DNA of 5,231 nucleotides from Spirochaetaceae bacterium. GTDB taxonomy: Bacteria; Spirochaetota; Spirochaetia; Spirochaetales_E; Spirochaetaceae_B. The first letter of the stretch is position 1. Each line of letters begins with the position of its first letter. The position numbers were made by a program, and so were the translations under genes. Under the pieces are notes generated by a model. The model had not been told where the DNA came from. It saw only the letters and a list, made by a program, of their open reading frames with translations, and made no database searches. The stretch lies in contig QKJO01000205.1 of NCBI GenBank assembly GCA_003249275.1, positions 1 through 5,231 of the forward strand. The letters are read 5' to 3'. Below, in pieces: positions 1-5,231 of the stretch.

Positions 1-626
1 ATTTCAAATCCGGCGTTTGTGAAGCAGAGGATGCTTCGTTGGGCATGAAAGGCGGAGGTCACAAGAATGATCTTTCTCAATCCGGTCAGCTTTGCAGAAT
101 ACAGGGCATTCTCATACGTGTTCCGGCTTTCGTTTTCAAGGAGGAATGCCCCTTCCTCCAGGCCCATCCTTTCCAGAACATCCCTGACCCCGTCGGCTTC
201 ACCGGGCGATCCTTCACCTTTCAGAACGTTACCCCCGGTGAACAGAACGGGAAGGGATCTTTCTTTCCGGAGTATCAGCCCCTCAAGTAATCTGTCCCTG
301 GTTACCGAAGAGATCTCTCCCGCAGTGGTACCGTCCTTCAATTTTCGAACCGTACCTCCCCCGCCCAGAATGACAATTAATTCGGGATTGCTGTCAGAAT
401 AAGAAAATTCCGCCGAATAGTTCTCAAGGGGCTTCATAAGACCTTCGGAAAAAGGCTCGGTACAAAGCAGATAGAAAAAAGAAAGAACAAGTATGCTCAT
501 GCCTGAAAGAACCTTGCTCCGTGTACCGGATTTCCGGAACTGGAGCAGGGTAATCACCAGCAGGACAGCGATGACCGATCCGGGAGGAAGTATAACAGCA
601 GTTATGATTTTCGAAAGAAGAAACAT
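1..626 (-). CDS. ElyC/YdcF-like DUF218 membrane protein (partial, C-terminus off the left edge)
   Basis: My translation of the minus strand from the ATG at 626-624 gives 208 open codons up to the window edge. Residues about 7-29 (ITAVILPPGSVIAVLLVITLL) and 38-56 form two hydrophobic membrane segments. They are followed by an apparently extracytoplasmic DUF218 domain: a beta-strand plus glycine-rich turn LIVILGGGG (83-91), LFTGG (128-132), the NTYENA block (169-174) and VTSAFHAQRS (189-198). This order matches E. coli ElyC, a two-TM DUF218 protein of roughly 260 residues linked to envelope/peptidoglycan and undecaprenyl-carrier homeostasis, so about 50 residues are probably missing. The start overlaps the upstream stop as TGATG, and the only SD-like element (GGAAG) is 11 nt away, which suggests translational coupling. 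It is the last visible gene of the serC cluster. The family assignment is fairly secure; the biochemical function is not known from sequence. Confidence 0.85.
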   Translation of the reverse strand, partial: MFLLSKIITAVILPPGSVIAVLLVITLLQFRKSGTRSKVLSGMSILVLSFFYLLCTEPFSEGLMKPLENYSAEFSYSDSNPELIVILGGGGTVRKLKDGTTAGEISSVTRDRLLEGLILRKERSLPVLFTGGNVLKGEGSPGEADGVRDVLERMGLEEGAFLLENESRNTYENALYSAKLTGLRKIILVTSAFHAQRSILCFTNAGFE

Positions 627-1918
627 CAGAGTGTCAGCTTCCGGCTCTCCAGATAGTATCGTTTCTCCGCCGCCTCACCGATGGAAAAGGTTTTCCTCGG
701 CATCGGTCCTCTCTGACTGATAAATTCAAAGAAGGTGTTCTTGTTAACGGGGGGCAGATAGAAACCGATGTTCCCGCTCTTGAAGGATAAGGCCTTCAAA
801 ACATCATCACCATGGATATAATCGATATCCCGGTACAAACCTTTCTTCATCCAGGGATCCAGGAATTTGTGGAAGGCTTCAGAAACAAGAAATGCAGAAG
901 GGTCTTCCATCACAAGGACTGAGATTTCCTCAGCACTGATGACTCCAAGAGCAAACTTCCCTTTCCCGTTCAGATTCTCTACCTCTTCCTCCATGGATTC
1001 CCAGTCGGCTGCAGGCGTCAGGCTGGTCCCGGGATAGGCAAGAAGATCCTTCCTGAAATCCCCGGTAGAACATTCGAAGAGGACTCTGTGGATGGGATGA
1101 AAATTGACGCCGGAATCGTGAATATTCTCCAGTTCTACAAGAGCATACCGGGCGGGATGATCCATGTTGCCCGTTTCCGCCTTGATTTTATTCCACAGCT
1201 GTTTTGCGGCTCCCAGCGAATGATTCCCGTCGCCTACCGCAAAGAGAAAATCCGATGAATCTTTGAGGCTTTTAAAAATGGAAGCCAGTTCCGAAAGAGT
1301 ATCCGCGTCGGATACAAGAGATCCGGTCAGATGACCCGCCTCATCGGCCAGATCAAAGTCATAGACTTTTTCAAAAAGATTCTTCCTCTTTTCAAGAGCG
1401 CCGAAAACCCTGTTGCCGGGATCGTTCAGCAGTACCAGAATATGGGGAAGATCCAGAACCGCATTCTCCCGTATCTTTGCTCTGACAGGCAGCCGTTCCA
1501 GAACTGTTCCTTCCGTAGGTCTGATCTGACACTCGGCACCGGCTTCATAGCTGTAGGCTTCAAGATCCAGAGCGACCATCAGTCCAGCCCTCTTCAAGGC
1601 CCAGGGAGTACTTCTTTCCAGATAGATGAACCCCTCTCCCTGAGAATGAAGAATACCCTCTTCCAGATAGGCTTTCATTGTTCTGTTGATCTCGGTTACT
1701 CTTGATTCAGAATCTTCCAGATAGCATTCGGGCAGGATCAGTTTGAGCGTACTGGGTGACTCCCCGACTCTGGTTTTGACATTCTCCCAGTACCCCGTAT
1801 CCGACGAAAACTGATCACAGGCGACGACGGCCCACTTTTCAAGAGCAACATTCTTCCGGGGGATCAGTATTTCGGGGATTCCGATTCCGCATTCAGCCAG
1901 AGATTTTACATGGTTCAT
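626..1918 (-). CDS. DUF1015 family protein, possible serine/phosphoserine metabolism enzyme
   Basis: This is a soluble 430-residue protein of normal family length. Recognisable DUF1015 blocks in order: an N-terminal IPEILIPRKN (14-23) leading into WAVVACDQFSSD (29-40); RPTEGTVLERLPVRAKIREN (133-152); LPHILVLLNDP (157-167); FAVGDGNHSLGAAK (226-239); GVNFHPIHRVLF (270-281); and a C-terminal MPRKTFSIGEAAEKRYYLES (406-425). The DGNHS at 230-234 resembles the DGHHR signature of ParB-like folds, which include archaeal SerK free-serine kinase. No signal peptide or membrane segment is seen. The ATG is preceded by AAGGA with a 6-nt spacer. The gene follows the Lrp-type regulator by 14 nt and overlaps the ElyC-like gene by 1 nt. 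DUF1015 genes are often found next to serC/serA in anaerobes, so a serine-related role is inferred from context. The family name is solid; the function is a hypothesis. Confidence 0.9.
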   Translation of the reverse strand: MNHVKSLAECGIGIPEILIPRKNVALEKWAVVACDQFSSDTGYWENVKTRVGESPSTLKLILPECYLEDSESRVTEINRTMKAYLEEGILHSQGEGFIYLERSTPWALKRAGLMVALDLEAYSYEAGAECQIRPTEGTVLERLPVRAKIRENAVLDLPHILVLLNDPGNRVFGALEKRKNLFEKVYDFDLADEAGHLTGSLVSDADTLSELASIFKSLKDSSDFLFAVGDGNHSLGAAKQLWNKIKAETGNMDHPARYALVELENIHDSGVNFHPIHRVLFECSTGDFRKDLLAYPGTSLTPAADWESMEEEVENLNGKGKFALGVISAEEISVLVMEDPSAFLVSEAFHKFLDPWMKKGLYRDIDYIHGDDVLKALSFKSGNIGFYLPPVNKNTFFEFISQRGPMPRKTFSIGEAAEKRYYLESRKLTL

Positions 1919-1932
1919 GATTTTTCCTTAAC

Positions 1933-2370
1933 TTATTGAATATAGGGGACTTTCATATTGAAGCCCTTATAGACAACAAAGGTCTCTATCGCTTCAATAC
2001 TTTCGATTTTGGAGAGTTCGTTCTTGAGAAAATCAAGCATCTGTTTATCGCCGGATAGCTCTACAGTAACGATGAGGTCAAAACGGCCGGTAACGACAGA
2101 TACTGAGATGACGCTTCTCAAACGGCTGATCTCTTCACCTTTGGATATATAATCCATGGAGCTTGTGCGTATACCGATCATGATGATCTGAAGATTCTCT
2201 ATTTCATCAGGGTTTACATACCCGCTGATTGTCAGGATTCCCGTCTCTTCCATTCTTCGGACCCGGGACCGGACTGTGTTTTCCGTCACATCCAGTTTTC
2301 TGGCTATCAGTTTATAGGATTTCCTGCCATCCTGAAGTTCTCTCAAAATTCCTTTATTCAGATCATCCAT
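1933..2370 (-). CDS. Lrp/AsnC family transcriptional regulator
   Basis: The 145-residue product has the standard size and two-part layout of the family. An N-terminal winged HTH spans about residues 3-50, with the recognition region around LDVTENTVRSRVRRMEETG (26-44). A C-terminal RAM ligand-binding/oligomerisation domain spans about 60-140, with the characteristic VVTGRFDLIVTVE (92-104). Family members bind DNA as dimers to octamers and respond to amino acids. The effector cannot be read from sequence, but sitting between serC and a DUF1015 gene points to serine or a related amino acid, and to control of this operon and of itself. The ATG at 2370-2368 is preceded by GAGGGG with an 8-nt spacer. 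The SD may be occluded by an RNA hairpin (see the 2378-2412 feature). It lies 43 nt after serC and 14 nt before the DUF1015 gene. Confidence 0.93.
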   Translation of the reverse strand: MDDLNKGILRELQDGRKSYKLIARKLDVTENTVRSRVRRMEETGILTISGYVNPDEIENLQIIMIGIRTSSMDYISKGEEISRLRSVISVSVVTGRFDLIVTVELSGDKQMLDFLKNELSKIESIEAIETFVVYKGFNMKVPYIQ

Positions 2371-2377
2371 GTTGAAT

Positions 2378-2412
2378 TCCCCTCATCAAGGGAGCCGTTA
2401 AGCTCCCTTTTT
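2378..2412. promoter_or_regulatory. Hairpin in the serC-lrp intergenic gap, with a competing SD-covering hairpin
   Basis: AAGGGAGC (2388-2395) and GCTCCCTT (2402-2409) form a perfect 8-bp stem with a 6-nt loop, 4 nt after the serC stop codon. On the plus strand it is followed by a T run (2408-2412), so it looks like an intrinsic terminator for any antisense transcript. In the minus-strand mRNA it is not followed by U residues, so it should not end serC transcription strongly. In the mRNA its 3' arm can instead pair as UCCCUU with AGGGGA (2383-2378), across a GAUG loop, which would bury the SD of the regulator gene. The pairings are seen directly; a regulatory role is inferred. Confidence 0.45.
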
Positions 2413-2413
2413 A

Positions 2414-3499
2414 TCAAGACTTCGCCTTCTGAAATTCCTTCATGTAATCGACAAGCGCTTTTACATCTTCCATAGGCAAGGAGTTGTATATGGATGCCCG
2501 GCATCCGCCGACTGAGACATGACCTTTCAGCCCGTACATCTTTCTTTTTTTGGCTTCTGCAATGAATTCCTTTTCAAGTTCTTCTGTTTCCATCGTAAAT
2601 ACGACATTCATATCGGAACGTACATCCGGATTGACGGGAGACTTGTAAAAACTGCCGCTGTTATCAATGACATCGTAAATCATTCCCGACTTTTCCCGGT
2701 TCCTCTTTTCAACCTGAGCCAGACCGCCTTCGGCCTTTACTTTTTCAAGGATCAGGCTCATGGCATAGATCGGAAAAACGGGAGGAGTATTGTAAAGAGA
2801 ATCCTTTTTGGCATGGATGCGGTAATCAAGATAAGCGGTAATATCAGGATTGCATCTGTTCAGCATATCTTCCCGGATAATCACGACCGCAAGTCCGCTG
2901 GGACCCAGATTTTTCTGGGCTCCGGCATAGATCATGCCGAATTTTTCAAAGGGAACGGCCCTGCTCATTATGTCGCTGGACATATCGCAGATCACTGGAA
3001 CATCTCCCGTATCAGGCCAGTCCTTCCACTGGATTCCTCCGATTGTCTCATTGGACGTTAAATGGAGATAGCTTGAACCGGGCGTCACTTTCAATGACGA
3101 AGGATCGGGAAGGGTTGTATAGGAGTTCTCTTTCCCGTCGTATGCTATGTTCACCTTGCCGACTTTAACGGCATCTTCATATGCCTTCATCGACCAGGAA
3201 CCGGTAAGTGTAAAATCGCAGCTTCTGCCGCCGCTGAGGAAGTTCAGGGGAATCATGGAGAACTGAAGGGTCGCTCCCCCGCCGATAAAAAGAATCTTGT
3301 AGTTTTCAGGAATGCTGAAGATCTCTCTGAACAGGTTGAGAGCGTTGTAATGAACGTCGTTGTATTCGGGAGATCTGTGGCTTGTTTCGATCAGAGAAAG
3401 GCCTGAGCCTTTGTAATCAACCATATCCTTCTGAATCTGCTCCAGAATAGACACAGGAATAACCGAAGGACCAGCATAAAAATTCTTTGCGTGACTCAT
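2414..3499 (-). CDS. serC: Phosphoserine aminotransferase SerC
   Basis: SerC is a PLP-dependent class V aminotransferase that converts 3-phosphohydroxypyruvate plus glutamate to O-phosphoserine plus 2-oxoglutarate in the cytosol, and it is reversible. The 361 residues match the length of E. coli SerC (362) and align nearly end to end. Visible landmarks are FYAGPSVIP (7-15), the substrate motif SHR with H41/R42, GGGATLQF (73-80) of the PLP phosphate cradle, W102 that stacks on PLP, D172 facing the pyridine nitrogen, the Schiff-base lysine K196 in YAGAQKNLGPSG (191-202), NTPP (237-240), and GHVSVGGCRASIYN (326-339) containing R334. In the last motif a valine (V328) occupies the place of the usual arginine in GHR. 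The ATG has TAGGAG with an 8-nt spacer. This is the first gene of the serC-lrp-DUF1015-elyC-like cluster. No clear promoter is visible in the 51 nt upstream. Confidence 0.97.
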   Translation of the reverse strand: MSHAKNFYAGPSVIPVSILEQIQKDMVDYKGSGLSLIETSHRSPEYNDVHYNALNLFREIFSIPENYKILFIGGGATLQFSMIPLNFLSGGRSCDFTLTGSWSMKAYEDAVKVGKVNIAYDGKENSYTTLPDPSSLKVTPGSSYLHLTSNETIGGIQWKDWPDTGDVPVICDMSSDIMSRAVPFEKFGMIYAGAQKNLGPSGLAVVIIREDMLNRCNPDITAYLDYRIHAKKDSLYNTPPVFPIYAMSLILEKVKAEGGLAQVEKRNREKSGMIYDVIDNSGSFYKSPVNPDVRSDMNVVFTMETEELEKEFIAEAKKRKMYGLKGHVSVGGCRASIYNSLPMEDVKALVDYMKEFQKAKS

Positions 3500-3523
3500 A
3501 TTATGAACTCCTATAGAAAATAT

Positions 3524-3543
3524 AAAAAACCGGATTCCCGGTT
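3524..3543 (-). terminator. Intrinsic terminator after the nitroreductase gene
   Basis: On the minus strand, AACCGG, a GAAT loop and CCGGTT form a 6-bp GC-rich stem (3543-3528), whose last two U residues begin a run of six T (3529-3524). It starts 7 nt after the nitroreductase stop codon, in the correct orientation to end that transcript. Only 24 nt separate the T run from the serC start codon. The stem is short, so read-through into serC is possible. Confidence 0.7.
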
Positions 3544-3550
3544 AGTTGTC

Positions 3551-4060
3551 CTACCAGTGATCAAAAGATACGACTCTGTTCATGGGCAGTCTTGCCTCTT
3601 TTTCCTCAGAAACTTCCGTCCTTCCGATTAATAACATCATCACGACTTTCATGGAATAGGGAATTGTCAGCAAATTTTTGACTTCAGATTCTCTGTAGGT
3701 CGTAATCAGGGCAGATCCGTAGCCCTCGTGAACGCTTTGCAGCATCATGAAAGATACGGCAAAACTTAAATCAATGGGATAAGAGAGCTCCCCATTGGGC
3801 ATTTTATATCCGATATTGGTCGTACAGGCAGCAATGACAACGGGAGCCTGAGAAAAGCGTTCATCTCCATAAGCCAGCTCTTTCAGCTGCTCTTTCATTG
3901 TTGCATCCTGAAGTACAATAAATCTCCAGGGTTGTCTGTTTTTTGCTGAAGGAGCAATTCTGCCGGCATCCAGTATCCTTTTCAAAGACTCTTCCGGAAT
4001 GGGATCATCCAGGAAAGAATCCGCTGTGACTCTGTTATGTATTTCAGGCAGTAATTTCAT
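3551..4060 (-). CDS. Nitroreductase family protein (FMN-dependent oxidoreductase)
   Basis: This is a short-form nitroreductase fold protein of 169 residues from the ATG at 4060. Family members bind FMN as homodimers and reduce nitro compounds, quinones or other substrates with NAD(P)H. Counting from this ATG, the FMN-binding block APSAKNRQPWRFIVL is at 36-50. The central helix region IDLSFAVSFMMLQSVHEGYG (96-115) matches the usual buried helix with a glycine-rich end. The C-terminal VVMMLLIGRT (139-148), followed by R157-LPMNRVV, matches the typical closing strand. The N-terminal RSxRxF-type motif is degenerate (HNRVTADSF, 8-16). The physiological substrate cannot be predicted. The start is uncertain: a TTG at 4069 would add three residues. 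Neither candidate has an SD, and a TATGAT -10-like element ends at 4069, favouring the ATG. It is a single-gene unit closed by the terminator at 3524-3543 and divergent from the M28-like gene. Confidence 0.9.
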   Translation of the reverse strand: MKLLPEIHNRVTADSFLDDPIPEESLKRILDAGRIAPSAKNRQPWRFIVLQDATMKEQLKELAYGDERFSQAPVVIAACTTNIGYKMPNGELSYPIDLSFAVSFMMLQSVHEGYGSALITTYRESEVKNLLTIPYSMKVVMMLLIGRTEVSEEKEARLPMNRVVSFDHW

Positions 4061-4068
4061 ATTTTTCA

Positions 4069-4101
4069 ATCATAACATATTTGATAAAAAAAAATAAACA
4101 A
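4069..4101 (-). promoter_or_regulatory. Candidate promoter of the nitroreductase gene
   Basis: The minus strand carries TATGAT (4074-4069), one mismatch from the TATAAT consensus, behind a long T-rich tract (about 4098-4081). A poor TTGTTT at 4101-4096 is the nearest -35-like element, and it is better spaced for the overlapping TATGTT (4079-4074). With TATGAT as the -10, transcription would begin near 4062, only 2 nt before the ATG. This is a by-eye prediction. Confidence 0.35.
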
Positions 4102-4103
4102 TA

Positions 4104-4133
4104 TTGACCGCCGGGCTTTGTTTTTCCTATTCT
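4104..4133 (+). promoter_or_regulatory. Candidate promoter of the M28-like gene, predicting a leaderless mRNA
   Basis: TTGACC (4104-4109, five of six consensus bases) and TATTCT (4128-4133, four of six) are separated by 18 nt. Counting the usual 6 nt after the -10 puts the first transcribed base at about 4140, which is the A of the start codon. This agrees with the absence of any Shine-Dalgarno sequence upstream of that ATG. The gap 4061-4139 holds no gene that I can see. Confidence 0.4.
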
Positions 4134-4139
4134 TGGTTT

Positions 4140-5231
4140 ATGATCAGATCGCTGTTGTTCTTTTTCCCTCTGATGATATTTCAGCACTCACTCTTCGGGC
4201 AGATAATGATCGATCAGAACAGCAGCTCTGTTTTCAATGATGCCTTGTCGGAGCTCTCATCCCTGACGACCCGTCCCGAGGGATCTGAAGAGGAGCAGGC
4301 CGCTTTCAATTATATTGAAAGAACTGCCGCCTCCATGGGGTTAACAAGTGAAATTCAGAGACTTGAAAACATTGAAAACAGTCACTCTTTCTCTAAAAAC
4401 ATGATTGTTCGGATACCTGGAAAAATCAGCGGACAGCTGATTCTGGCTGCCCCGGTCGATGCCTATGAAGCAGAAAACTCCAAATCATTGAATATTGCCA
4501 TACTCCTCTCATTTATGAATGAGTTTAAAGACACAATACCGCCGGTCAGTCTGGTGTTTTTATTTACAAGCGGAGACCGGGCTGAAAGAAAATTCATAGG
4601 ATCTGCAGAATTCCTTTACAACTATTCCTACAGACACCGGACAGCACTCCTGTATCTTCTACTGGACAAGGATGACCAGATCCCCGAAATCTTCGGCAGT
4701 ACGGTCAGAGAAAACGCTCCCGGATGGTTTATGGAGGGGCTCAGAGATTCATTTGAGTCCGCCGGTATGGAATCACGGATAGACAGTACGGCCTTATTGA
4801 TCAACAGAGCCGGCCTGGCAACCAGAAATCTGCCGATTTCTCTGTTCCTGGGAGAAGATATACCGGCGGCAGCCTTGCTGAGCAGCGGAATATCCGGTCC
4901 CTCCGTATCGGATAACGGAACCCGGTATGTTCAGTTTCTTCATCACATCGTCGATCAGTACAGCGGAGGTTTTCCCGAAAACTGGGGCAGAAATTATATC
5001 TACATCGGCAGAAACAGAACCATCCTGATGTATCTGTCTGAAAGCAGGCTGATTCTGTTCTATATCCTTCTGATCAGTGCCGCGATGATCCTTCCGATTT
5101 TTCAGGAGAGAAGCATATATCTCAACTACAGAAGATTCCGCGGTCAATTGTGGACCGTTCCTGTGGTGATTTACCTCAGTTTTATGTTTTTTATGATATC
5201 CACTCTTATGCTGGAAGAACTGATTCAGATC
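4140..5231 (+). CDS. M28-like peptidase-fold membrane protein, probably non-catalytic (partial, C-terminus off the right edge)
   Basis: The frame is open for 364 codons from the ATG at 4140 to the window end. Residues 1-21 (charged start, LLFFFPLMIF core) look like a signal peptide or anchor. Residues about 30-275 resemble an M28 aminopeptidase-type domain: LSSLTTRPEGSEEEQAAFNY (40-59) matches the usual entry 'tRpaGS..e..Aa.yi', NMIVRIPGK (87-95) the 'N(v)ia.ipG' strand, VSLVFLFTSGD (136-146) the 'v.fvff..EE' strand, and GSAEFL (154-159) the 'GS..yl' turn. Hydrophobic segments at about 304-320 and 338-356 are membrane helices, so the soluble domain probably faces the periplasm. The metal-binding residues are largely missing: HxD is PVD (105-107), the DN.SG loop is replaced around 110-118, and the EE pair is GD (145-146). 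D176 may remain. A pseudo-peptidase or binding role is therefore inferred. No SD precedes the start. Confidence 0.75.
   Translation, partial: MIRSLLFFFPLMIFQHSLFGQIMIDQNSSSVFNDALSELSSLTTRPEGSEEEQAAFNYIERTAASMGLTSEIQRLENIENSHSFSKNMIVRIPGKISGQLILAAPVDAYEAENSKSLNIAILLSFMNEFKDTIPPVSLVFLFTSGDRAERKFIGSAEFLYNYSYRHRTALLYLLLDKDDQIPEIFGSTVRENAPGWFMEGLRDSFESAGMESRIDSTALLINRAGLATRNLPISLFLGEDIPAAALLSSGISGPSVSDNGTRYVQFLHHIVDQYSGGFPENWGRNYIYIGRNRTILMYLSESRLILFYILLISAAMILPIFQERSIYLNYRRFRGQLWTVPVVIYLSFMFFMISTLMLEELIQI

Noticed and set aside
39..402. Two overlapping plus-strand open frames (39-290 and 67-402)
   Set aside because: They lie opposite the well-supported ElyC-like gene, and their translations show no recognisable domain; they are antisense shadows.
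493..720. Plus-strand open frame of 75 codons
   Set aside because: It spans the junction of two real minus-strand genes, and its Arg/Ser-rich translation resembles no family.
1331..1705. Plus-strand open frame of 124 codons
   Set aside because: It lies entirely antisense to conserved DUF1015 blocks, with no SD or domain.
2519..3061. Plus-strand open frame of 180 codons opposite serC
   Set aside because: It is long, but it is the antisense of conserved SerC motifs and its translation is not recognisable; it is a codon-bias shadow.
4061..4139. Possible small RNA or riboswitch in the divergent gap
   Set aside because: The gap is under 80 nt, AT-rich, shows no stable hairpin by eye, and is accounted for by two promoters.
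4794..5147. Minus-strand open frame of 117 codons
   Set aside because: It lies opposite the open M28-like reading frame, which has domain and membrane-helix support.
1..5231. CRISPR array, insertion sequence, tRNA or phage genes
   Set aside because: No regularly spaced repeats, terminal inverted repeats, transposase-like frames or cloverleaf sequences were seen on either strand.

Overview
The window reads as an ordinary chromosomal stretch from a bacterium of moderate GC content. It holds four genes closely packed on the minus strand, one more minus-strand gene upstream of them, and one divergent plus-strand gene cut by the right edge. The combination of a SerC, an AsnC/Lrp regulator, a DUF1015 protein and a membrane-anchored M28-like protein suggests an anaerobic spirochaete (Spirochaetota) or a clostridium-like anaerobe. 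This is a loose inference from gene content and protein style; no marker gene is present.

Layout, read along the minus strand from right to left. A nitroreductase-family flavoprotein (about 3551-4060) is followed immediately by an intrinsic terminator (3524-3543). Next comes a probable four-gene operon: serC (2414-3499), an Lrp/AsnC-type regulator (1933-2370), a DUF1015 protein (626-1918), and an ElyC/YdcF-like DUF218 membrane protein (starts at 626, runs off the left edge). Gaps inside this cluster are 43 nt, 14 nt and a 1-nt TGATG overlap, so co-transcription is likely. On the plus strand a signal-peptide-bearing M28-like protein starts at 4140 and runs off the right edge. It shares a roughly 80-nt AT-rich divergent promoter region with the nitroreductase.

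Working together: SerC interconverts 3-phosphohydroxypyruvate and O-phosphoserine. serA and serB are not in the window. The DUF1015 protein carries a DGNHS motif resembling the DGHHR signature of ParB-like folds, which include free-serine kinases of the SerK type. Its linkage to serC and an amino-acid-responsive type of regulator makes a role in serine/phosphoserine metabolism a reasonable but unproven hypothesis. The ElyC-like protein at the operon end is probably envelope-related, and its link to serine is unclear.

Points worth a second look are: (i) the DUF1015-SerC-Lrp module without serA; (ii) a valine in SerC where an arginine contacts the substrate phosphate in the E. coli enzyme; (iii) two mutually exclusive hairpins between serC and the regulator gene, one covering the regulator's Shine-Dalgarno sequence; (iv) apparently leaderless or nearly leaderless divergent genes at 4060/4140; and (v) an M28-fold domain that has lost most of its zinc ligands. 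No mobile element, CRISPR array, tRNA or rRNA was recognised.
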